Assembly: GCA_023430685.1 (NCBI GenBank)
Contig: JAEYZH010000063.1
Span: forward strand, 1-48,570
DNA length: 48,570 nucleotides
Origin: Pseudomonadota bacterium
Lineage (GTDB): Bacteria; Pseudomonadota; Gammaproteobacteria; Xanthomonadales; Rhodanobacteraceae
Direction: 5' to 3'
Within the stretch, counting starts at the first letter, position 1, and every line of letters starts with the position of its first letter. A model generated the notes under the pieces. It searched no databases. It was not told where the DNA came from and saw only the letters and a list, made by a program, of their open reading frames with translations. Shown here in pieces: positions 42,561 to 48,570 of the stretch. A program made the translations under genes and the position numbers.

Positions 42561-44957
42561 ATGGACCTGCACGCCTACCGCTTCGGAGCCTTCCTGCTCG
42601 ATCCCGCCAAGCGCATCCTCGCGCGGGACGGCGTGCCGCTGACGCTGCAGCCGAAGGCGTTCGACGTGATCGTCTACCTCGTCGAGCAGCGCGACCGCGC
42701 GGTCGGCCGCGACGAGCTGATCGCCGCGGTCTGGGGCAAGGCCGACATCAGCGACAACGCGCTCGGGCAGGTCGTGCTGCAGGCGCGGCGCGCGGTCGAC
42801 GACAGCGGCGGCGAGCAACACTTCATCCGCACCGTGCCGCGATTCGGCTATCGCTGGATCGCGCCGGTCGAACGCATCGAGTCCACGCCCGCCGAGCCGG
42901 CCAGCGTCGATGCGCCCGAGCCGGCGATGGTTGCGACGGCCGCATCGACGCCCGCCGTGCAGCGCCGATCCCGGGGATGGATCGCGCTGGCCGCGATCCT
43001 GCTCGCGTGCGCCGTCGTGTTTCTCGCGATCGACGAGCGAGGAACTTCTCCGATCGAGCCCGCGTCGCGCGCACCCGAGCAGGCACCGCGCGCCGCTGCA
43101 CCCGCGACGGCCGCGCTCGTCGTGCTGCCGTTCGCCGTCGACGCGCCGCCGTCGTGGAGCTGGGTACGCCTCGGCGCGATGGACTATGCCGTGCAACGCC
43201 TGCGCCACAGCGGGCAGCCGGTCGTTCCGAGCGACGAAGTCGTCGGCCTCGCACAACGCCATCTCGATGCGCGCGGCCAGCTCGACACGACGGCATTGCT
43301 GCGCACGATCGGTGCGAGCGAGGCGGTCGCGCCGCACGCGCGCCTGCGCGACGGTCGCTGGTCGGTACGGCTCGAACTTCGCGAGCGCGCACTCGCCGCC
43401 GAAGGCGCGGCGGACGATCCGATCGCCGCGACGCGCGAAGCGGTCGATCGCCTCGCGCGCATGCTGGGCCTGCCCGCGGCCGGCCTCGTCGATGCGTCCG
43501 ACGGCTTGGCCGCGCTGCTGCAGCAGGTGCGCGCCGCGATCCTTTCCGAGCAACTCGACGAGGCACGCGCGCTGCTGCTCGGCGCGGGTCCGGGCGAGCA
43601 GGCGCAGCCGGCCGTGCGCCTGCACCTGGCGGAACTCGACTTCCGGGCGGGGCGCCTCGACGAAGCCGAGCGTGCGCTGCGCGCATTGCAAGGCGACACC
43701 GCGAGCGGCGATGCGTCGAGCTTGCACGCACGCGTGCTCAACACGCTCGCGAACATCGCCTACCAGCGCCATGACATCGCGGCGGTCGAGGACTTCTCGC
43801 AGCAGGCACTGCGGTGGCTCGCCGACCGCGACGACAAGGCCGAGACCGGACGCGCGCTGATCGGCCGCGCCACCGCGCGTTCGGCCGAGCATCGATACGA
43901 CGAAGCGCTGGCCGACTATGCGCAGGCGCGCGTCGTGCTCGAGGCCGCCGGCGATCGCCTCGCGCTCGCGCGCGTGGATGCCTACCTCGGCCTGCTCGAA
44001 GTCAATCGCGACCGCCACGCCGAGGCGGTTCCGTTGCTCGCGGATGCCGCGGCGCGACTGCAGGCATTCGATGCGGTCGTCGAGGAACTGCACGCGCGCG
44101 TCGGCCTCGTGATGGCTCGGCTCGCGCTGCTCGAACCCGCGGCGGCCCTGGTCGAATGCGAACGGCTCGGTGCGCTCGCCGCGCGCGTGTCCGACCCGCG
44201 CCGGCGAAACTATGCCGACCTCGCCTGCGCCGACGCGGAACTCGCCAATGGGCACCTGGCCGCGACATCCACGCTGCTGCGCGGCGTCGACGCCCGCGCG
44301 CAACCCGCGCAGGCCACGCTGCTGCAGCAGTCGCGCGTGCAGCGCCATCGCATCGCGGCCGAGCTCGCGTTCGAACTCGGCGATGCCCGCGCGGCCGCGC
44401 GCGAACTCGATGCAGCGCTCGCGTTGCCCGCTGATTTCGATTCGGACGGCACGCATGCGCGCCTGCTCCTGCTCGCATTGCGTGCACGACTCGCGCTCGG
44501 TGACGCGCCGGGCGCAGCGGTTACGCTCGCCGCCGCGCGTGCATGGGGCGAGCGCCACGCCGACGACGACGTGCGCATGCAGGTCGAACTCGCGATGGCA
44601 GCACAAGCGCTCGCGGACGCCGACGCCGACGCCGCCGCGGCCGACCGCGCGTTCGAGGCCGCACTCGCGGCCGCCGACGCGAGCCGCATACCGGCCAACC
44701 TCCTGGTTGCCGCGGTGGCCGCCTCGCCGCGACTGATCGAGACTGGCCGCCTCGACCGCGCTGCGATCGTGATCGGCCGCGTCGCGCCGTGGTCGAGCCG
44801 CCACTACGACGCGGCGCTGCTGCAGCTGCGCCTGTATCGCGCGCTCGGGCAAACCGCACCCTGGCAGGCCGCGCTCGACCAGGCGCAGGCGCTCGCGGGC
44901 GAACGCGTGATCCCGCCCGCGCTGCGCGTTCCTCCGTCCCCGCCGCCGCCTTTGTAG
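42561..44957 (+). CDS. Membrane-bound winged-helix transcription regulator with TPR-type sensor (CadC-like)
   Basis: The 798-residue product starts with an OmpR/PhoB-type winged-helix DNA-binding domain (about residues 1-98; LTLQPKAFDVIVYLVE, VQTVPRFGYRW-like FIRTVPRFGYRW). A Pro/Ala-rich linker and one transmembrane helix follow at about 139-160 (GWIALAAILLACAVVFLAI). A large periplasmic region follows that is mostly paired helices, TPR-like. This is the CadC/ToxR plan, where a periplasmic signal controls a membrane-held DNA-binding domain. It sits behind the transporter and may regulate it. The TAG stop is supplied by a GTAG repeat head. Confidence 0.9.
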   Translation: MDLHAYRFGAFLLDPAKRILARDGVPLTLQPKAFDVIVYLVEQRDRAVGRDELIAAVWGKADISDNALGQVVLQARRAVDDSGGEQHFIRTVPRFGYRWIAPVERIESTPAEPASVDAPEPAMVATAASTPAVQRRSRGWIALAAILLACAVVFLAIDERGTSPIEPASRAPEQAPRAAAPATAALVVLPFAVDAPPSWSWVRLGAMDYAVQRLRHSGQPVVPSDEVVGLAQRHLDARGQLDTTALLRTIGASEAVAPHARLRDGRWSVRLELRERALAAEGAADDPIAATREAVDRLARMLGLPAAGLVDASDGLAALLQQVRAAILSEQLDEARALLLGAGPGEQAQPAVRLHLAELDFRAGRLDEAERALRALQGDTASGDASSLHARVLNTLANIAYQRHDIAAVEDFSQQALRWLADRDDKAETGRALIGRATARSAEHRYDEALADYAQARVVLEAAGDRLALARVDAYLGLLEVNRDRHAEAVPLLADAAARLQAFDAVVEELHARVGLVMARLALLEPAAALVECERLGALAARVSDPRRRNYADLACADAELANGHLAATSTLLRGVDARAQPAQATLLQQSRVQRHRIAAELAFELGDARAAARELDAALALPADFDSDGTHARLLLLALRARLALGDAPGAAVTLAAARAWGERHADDDVRMQVELAMAAQALADADADAAAADRAFEAALAAADASRIPANLLVAAVAASPRLIETGRLDRAAIVIGRVAPWSSRHYDAALLQLRLYRALGQTAPWQAALDQAQALAGERVIPPALRVPPSPPPPL

Positions 44958-45040
44958 GCTGGACGACCGCAGGTCGGCCGGCGCTTTTCGCTCGGATGTC
45001 GCCAAAGCGCCGGCCGCGCTGCGCGCGTCCAGCCTACGAG
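44954..45040. repeat. GTAG-headed inverted repeat pair, second copy
   Basis: The same family as 20906-20999 but with the arms in opposite order: GTAGGCTGGACGACCGCAGG first and the CGCGC-gca-GCGCG arm second. It separates the regulator gene from the Kelch fragment. Confidence 0.92.
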
Positions 45041-45041
45041 G

Positions 45042-45221
45042 CCGGAGTCTCTCACCGACGGCAGCATCCTGCTCGGGGGCGGCTGGCAGTTCGCAGACGA
45101 AACCGTTCGCGACATGCCGGGTGCAAGCGCGGAGCGCTTCGCGCCCGAGGTGCACGACGTGATCTTCGCGGACGGATTCGAGTCGTCGCCGCGCCGAGTG
45201 CCGAACGAGTCGTCTACATGA
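45042..45221 (+). pseudogene. C-terminal fragment of a Kelch-type secreted protein with DGFE tail
   Basis: The frame starting at 45042 reads ESLTDGSILLGGGWQFADE, then ASAERFAPEVHD, VIFADGFE and a short tail to the stop at 45219-45221. DGSILLGGGW followed by SAERF looks like one Kelch repeat, and VIFADGFE is the signature seen on other exported proteins here. There is no start, no signal peptide and no upstream domain: the repeat pair at 44954-45040 directly abuts it. It is most likely the 3' remnant of a deleted or interrupted gene. Confidence 0.65.
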
Positions 45222-45275
45222 CCGCGTCGCGGCATGTAGCATCGAGCACGTTACCTCGCCGGCAGCGTGGATGTC

Positions 45276-45695
45276 ATGATCGGACGACTCATGCGTATCG
45301 GACTCTACCTTCTGGGCGCGATCGGCGCGCTCTACCTCGCGATGCTCGGCATGTTCTTCTTCTCGAGGAACTTCTGCGAGGTCTCGGCAACGGCAAGTTT
45401 TCCGTCTCCATCGCTCGACCGTGCTGTCGAAGTGGAGCGGCAATCCTGTCGTGGCGAGGAGGCAGTGGTCACGGCATGGCTGCGCCTGTATTCGGCATCG
45501 GGTCCCGCAGGAAACACTCGGACGGAGCTCGCGACCGCGTCATCCCCGGCGGAGGCAGTTGCCGGCGGCCCACCGCCGATCCTCGCCGTCTGGTCAAGCG
45601 ACTCGCACGTGAGGCTCGTGGTACCGCGTGGAGCACGCAAGGTGTTCGAGCGGAGCGCCGTCGAGGGCGTGACGGTGAAGTACGAGGAGCGCTGA
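45276..45695 (+). CDS. Single-helix membrane protein, unknown function
   Basis: The 139-residue product has one N-terminal transmembrane helix (IGLYLLGAIGALYLAMLGMFFF), then a periplasmic part with two Cys (NFCEV and RQSCRGEEAV) and mixed strands. ATG at 45276 is chosen; a GTG at 45267 and an ATG at 45291 are alternatives. Codon third positions are less GC-biased than in neighbours, which may indicate acquisition or a fast-evolving gene. It is not recognised. Confidence 0.6.
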   Translation: MIGRLMRIGLYLLGAIGALYLAMLGMFFFSRNFCEVSATASFPSPSLDRAVEVERQSCRGEEAVVTAWLRLYSASGPAGNTRTELATASSPAEAVAGGPPPILAVWSSDSHVRLVVPRGARKVFERSAVEGVTVKYEER

Positions 45696-45758
45696 GGTAC
45701 GCATGCCCCGTGATTCGGCGGCATGGCGAGCACCCCCACGCCCCGCCATAATGCACCG

Positions 45759-47354
45759 ATGACGACCCGTGACTGCGACGCGATCCTGATCGGCGGTGGC
45801 CACAACGGCCTCGTCTGCGCGGCTTATCTCGCGAAGGCGGGGCTCAAGGTCACCGTGCTGGAACGGCGCGAGGTGGTCGGGGGCGCGGCGGTGACCGAGG
45901 AGTTCCACCCGGGCTTCCGCAACTCGGTTGCCGCATATACGGTGTCGCTGCTGCAACCCAAGGTGATCGCAGACCTCGAGCTCGGGCGGCACGGCCTGCG
46001 CATCGTGCAGCGCAAGCTCAACAATTTCCTGCCGCTGCCGGATGACCGCTACCTCGTCACCGGCGGTGGACGCACTGCGGACGAAGTCGCGAAGTTCTCG
46101 CGCCGCGATGCGGAGCGCCTGCCCGAGTACGAACGCCGGCTCGATGCGATCGCGGACGAACTGCGCGCGCTCGCGCTGCAGCCGCCGCCGAACCTCGTCG
46201 GGGGCGGCTGGCTCAAGGCACTGCCCGAGCTGCTGCGCGCGGGCAAGCTCGGCAAGCGGGTCAATGCGCTGGACGCGACGTTGCGCACCGACCTGCTCGA
46301 CCTGTTCGCGATCTCCGCGGCGGAGTACCTCGAGCGCTTCTTCGAGAGCGATTCGATCAAGGCCGTGCTCGGTTTCGACGGTGTGGTCGGCAACTACGCG
46401 AGCCCGTACACGCCGGGCAGCGCCTACGTGCTGCTGCACCACGTGTTCGGCGAGGTCAACGGGATCAAGGGTGCGTGGGGCCATGCGGTCGGCGGCATGG
46501 GCGCGATCACGCAGGCGATGGCGAAGTCCGCGGCCGCGGCCGGCGTCGACATCCGCGTCGGCGCCGGCGTGCGCGAGGTCATCGTCGAACGGGGCAAGGC
46601 GGTCGGCGTGGTCACCGAGAAGGGCGACACGCTGCGCGCCCGCTGCGTCGTCGCGAACGTGAATCCGAAACTGCTCTACGAGCGCCTGCTCGATCCGGCC
46701 ATGGTGCCGACGCCGACGCGCGAGCGCATGGCGAACTGGCGCTGCGGTTCGGGCACGTTCCGCATGAACGTCGCGCTGTCGGAACTGCCGCGCTTCCGCG
46801 CGTTGCCCGAGCCCGGCGACCATCTGACGGCGGGCATCATCCTCGCGCCGAGCCTCGACTACATGGACCGCGCCTACCTCGATGCGCGCGCGCAGGGGTG
46901 GTCGAAGCAACCGATCGTCGAATTGCTGATCCCGTCGACGCTTGATGACTCGCTCGCGCCGCCCGGCCAGCACGTCGCGAGCCTGTTCTGCCAACACGTC
47001 GCGCCGGTGCTGCCCGATGGGCGCTCGTGGGACGCGCATCGCGACGAGGTCGCCGACCTCATGATCGACACGGTCGAGCAATGGGCGCCCGGTTTCAAGG
47101 CGTCGGTGCTCGGTCGCCAGATCAAGTCGCCGCTCGACCTCGAGCGCGACTTCGGCCTGCTCGGCGGCGACATCTTCCACGGCGCGTTGAGCCTCAACCA
47201 GCTCTTCAGTGCGCGACCGATGCTCGGCCAGGCCGACTATCGCGGCGCGATCCCGGGGCTCTACCTCTGCGGCGCCGGCACCCATCCGGGCGGCGGCGTG
47301 ACCGGCGCACCGGGCCACAACGCCGCGCGCCGCATCATCGCCGATCTTCGCTGA
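45759..47354 (+). CDS. FAD-dependent oxidoreductase, phytoene desaturase/PYROXD2-like
   Basis: The 531-residue product begins with a dinucleotide-binding fold (DAILIGGGHNGLVCAAYLAK) and has the second FAD motif near the C-terminus (GLYLCGAGTHPGGGVTGAPG). The full length and FASLFCQHVAP-like centre (VASLFCQHVAP) match the PYROXD2 group related to phytoene dehydrogenases. No carotenoid genes are nearby, so the substrate is unknown. The ATG at 45759 fits the family N-terminus; one at 45723 would add 12 residues. Confidence 0.9.
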   Translation: MTTRDCDAILIGGGHNGLVCAAYLAKAGLKVTVLERREVVGGAAVTEEFHPGFRNSVAAYTVSLLQPKVIADLELGRHGLRIVQRKLNNFLPLPDDRYLVTGGGRTADEVAKFSRRDAERLPEYERRLDAIADELRALALQPPPNLVGGGWLKALPELLRAGKLGKRVNALDATLRTDLLDLFAISAAEYLERFFESDSIKAVLGFDGVVGNYASPYTPGSAYVLLHHVFGEVNGIKGAWGHAVGGMGAITQAMAKSAAAAGVDIRVGAGVREVIVERGKAVGVVTEKGDTLRARCVVANVNPKLLYERLLDPAMVPTPTRERMANWRCGSGTFRMNVALSELPRFRALPEPGDHLTAGIILAPSLDYMDRAYLDARAQGWSKQPIVELLIPSTLDDSLAPPGQHVASLFCQHVAPVLPDGRSWDAHRDEVADLMIDTVEQWAPGFKASVLGRQIKSPLDLERDFGLLGGDIFHGALSLNQLFSARPMLGQADYRGAIPGLYLCGAGTHPGGGVTGAPGHNAARRIIADLR

Positions 47355-47400
47355 CGCGCCGCAGGGATGCGCGCCCGGACGCGGCGATCAATTCAAGAGA

Positions 47401-47473
47401 CTGAAACACCAAGGACACGAAGAGACGCCATCGGAAAGCTCTTCTTCGTGTCCTTCGTGTCGCGATCTTTCAG
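47401..47473. repeat. Inverted repeat ctgaaa...aaggacacgaaga
   Basis: The left arm 47401-47423 is mirrored by 47440-47473 with a seven-base addition in the right arm. The right arm contains the stop codon (tga in ctgaaa, minus strand) of the 54-residue protein gene. It separates two convergent genes and may form a bidirectional hairpin. Confidence 0.85.
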
Positions 47474-47634
47474 CCTTGGCCGGATTCGGTCGCCGGCGCG
47501 GGCGGCAGCGGGTTCGCGTCCGGGGACATGCCGTCTTCCTTCGCGCGCTGCTTCTTCAGGCGCTTCTCGTCCTGCTGCTTCTTCTTCGCGATCTCGCGCT
47601 GGCGCTTCTCGAAGCCGTAGTTCGGCTTGGCCAT
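47470..47634 (-). CDS. Small Lys/Arg/Gln-rich protein, 54 residues
   Basis: The product starts MAKPNYGFEKRQREIAKKK and continues as a charged helix (QQDEKRLKKQRAKED), then a Pro/Ala-rich tail ending ATESGQG. Similar short proteins beginning MAKPNY-FEKRQ are, to my knowledge, common and uncharacterised in proteobacteria. A strong ggagg site lies five bases before the ATG. It is downstream of the cold shock gene on the same strand, beyond a terminator. A nucleic-acid or ribosome-associated role would fit the charge but is a guess. Confidence 0.8.
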   Translation of the reverse strand: MAKPNYGFEKRQREIAKKKQQDEKRLKKQRAKEDGMSPDANPLPPAPATESGQG

Positions 47635-47657
47635 CGATGCCTCCTGATGCTGGAAAC

Positions 47658-47685
47658 AAAAAACCCCGGGCCTTGCAGCCCGGGG
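47658..47685 (-). terminator. Intrinsic terminator of the cold shock gene
   Basis: On the minus strand ccccgggc and gcccgggg form an 8-bp stem around six bases, followed by six T residues (aaaaaa at 47658-47663 on the plus strand), 28 bp after the stop. Confidence 0.93.
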
Positions 47686-47712
47686 TCGATATCGTGACGC
47701 GGGCCCAGCGAC

Positions 47713-47922
47713 TTACGCCGGCTGCACCTGGTCAGCCTGCATGCCCTTCTGGCCCTGCACGGCGACGAAGGTCACGCGCTGGCCTTCGGCCAGGCTCTTG
47801 AAGCCCGAACCCTGGATCGAACGGAAATGCACGAACAGATCCGGGCCGCTTTCCGGCGTGATGAAGCCGAAACCCTTCGCATCATTGAACCACTTGACCG
47901 TACCGCTCTGGCGATTCGCCAT
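47713..47922 (-). CDS. Cold shock domain protein (CspA family)
   Basis: The 69-residue product has the CSD with RNP1 KGFGFI and RNP2 LFVHF, and the standard start SGTVKWFNDAKGFGF. It binds single-stranded RNA and DNA and melts structure. A gaggag ribosome site is nine bases upstream. The 221 bp upstream (47923-48143) contain no gene and probably a long leader; a dyad ggtcac...gtgacc at 48046-48065 lies there. Confidence 0.96.
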   Translation of the reverse strand: MANRQSGTVKWFNDAKGFGFITPESGPDLFVHFRSIQGSGFKSLAEGQRVTFVAVQGQKGMQADQVQPA

Positions 47923-48143
47923 GACTTTGACTCCTCAAACAACTTTTGATGGGACTTCGCGAGGCGGGGACATCCCGCTTCGAGACTGTAGTTGGCAAGG
48001 AGAAAGCGAGGTGAGGCGGTGGCGTGGCGACGAATCACCGCGCCAGGTCACGGTTCACAGTGACCTTGGCAAGCAACAGTGCCGCGCACGATACAGGTTT
48101 CGCCGGCGAAAAGCGACGGCCAGGCTGAACATTGTGGATTCGT

Positions 48144-48570
48144 TCAGGTTCGACCGGCAGTCCGCTCCGCAAGCAGGCCGCGCAGGCAGTCCTTGCCGGT
48201 CTCGTCGAGTTCCCCGGCGGCCTGGGCGCGCAGCAGGTCGTCGATGCGCTGCTGCAGGGTCTGGCGCTCGAGCTGGCGCAGCGCGTCGAGGAATTCGGTG
48301 CGTGCCTCGTGTTCCCCGCCCGGGAAGTCGGCGACCGCGAGTTTCTGCAGCGCGCGGGCTTCCTCGCGTGCCGAGAAGTACTCGAGCAGCGCGCCGGTCG
48401 TGAGGCCGGGCCGCTCGCGGCCGAGGCCGATCAGCTCGACCAGCAACGGCACGCCGGGCTGGCGCAGCTCGGCAAACGTCCAGGGCGGCTCGATCTCGGT
48501 CGCGAGCGCCGGCCGTTGCACGAGCAGGGTGATCGCGGCGCGCACGAGCGAACGCTGCGCGGGCGCGCGG
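48144..48570 (-). CDS. dnaG: DNA primase C-terminal part (partial, runs off right edge)
   Basis: The visible 141 codons end the protein. The frame is open through the window edge. RSLVRAAITLLVQRPALA followed by an all-helical domain (ELIGLGRERPGLTTGALLEYF, then LERQTLQQRIDDLLRAQAAGEL) matches the C-terminal helicase-interacting domain of DnaG. It links the primase to DnaB in replication initiation. Catalytic TOPRIM and zinc domains would lie outside. The identification rests only on this end. Confidence 0.85.
   Translation of the reverse strand, partial: RAPAQRSLVRAAITLLVQRPALATEIEPPWTFAELRQPGVPLLVELIGLGRERPGLTTGALLEYFSAREEARALQKLAVADFPGGEHEARTEFLDALRQLERQTLQQRIDDLLRAQAAGELDETGKDCLRGLLAERTAGRT

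Noticed and set aside
44955..45221. Read-through extension of the winged-helix regulator into the Kelch fragment
   Set aside because: The two are in one frame, but a TAG stop and a repeat pair separate them, and a DNA-binding regulator would not be expected to carry a Kelch-GFE tail.

Overview
The window is about 48.6 kb of very GC-rich DNA (roughly two thirds G+C, strong G/C at third codon positions). Gene content suggests a gammaproteobacterium of the order Xanthomonadales/Lysobacterales, possibly Rhodanobacteraceae-like: GTAG-headed REP repeats, GAATCCC/GATTCCC heptamer tracts, an aa3-type cox operon, and secreted proteins carrying an [I/L]F-x-[D/S]-G-F-[E/D] signature. This assignment is inferred from style and gene content, not from a marker gene. 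No rRNA, tRNA, CRISPR array, transposase or prophage was seen.

Layout. Positions 1-6711 hold a 5'-truncated giant hybrid histidine kinase built on an exact 276-bp (92-residue) tandem HAMP array, overlapping a second REC-HisKA-HATPase-REC kinase. A structured intergenic stretch with an intrinsic terminator follows, then DNA topoisomerase IB and a five-unit REP array (8111-8641). A six-gene minus-strand operon (12138 to 8699) encodes a twin-transmembrane DUF2909 protein, di- and tri-haem cytochromes c, a small membrane protein, a possible ferritin-like protein and a tiny acidic protein. A methyltransferase gene and a PhoA-type alkaline phosphatase diverge, the latter with a plausible PHO box promoter. 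Then comes a complete NAD-dependent molybdenum formate dehydrogenase operon, fdsG-fdsB-fdsA-fdhD(fdsC)-fdsD (14828-20909).

Positions 20995-26507 hold surface and secreted functions: an esterase, a FadL-type porin, a large secreted protein and a beta-helix choice-of-anchor protein. PutA (26650-29832) lies divergent from the cytochrome c oxidase operon coxB-coxA-ctaG-coxC-surf1-hypothetical-ctaB (30101-36803). After that come a secreted S9 peptidase, glutathione peroxidase, another beta-helix protein, an MHS-family transporter with a CadC-like membrane regulator, a Kelch pseudogene fragment, a PYROXD2-like FAD oxidoreductase, a 54-residue basic protein, a cold shock protein, and the 3' end of dnaG running off the right edge.

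Working together: formate oxidation (Fds) and proline oxidation (PutA) feed electrons to respiration, and the cox operon supplies the terminal oxidase and its copper/haem assembly factors. The separate cytochrome c operon carries the DUF2909 gene usually found inside cox operons, so it may be a companion electron-transfer module.

The most striking unexplained signals are: (i) a short acidic-aromatic GFE signature on four secreted proteins and one pseudogene, including directly after two choice-of-anchor-like beta-helix modules where sorting signals are expected; (ii) GTAG-headed repeats that supply the in-frame TAG stop codon to six genes; (iii) paired hairpin arms in those repeats with compensatory base changes; and (iv) a 4x7-bp repeat inside fdsB that is a potential frameshift switch.
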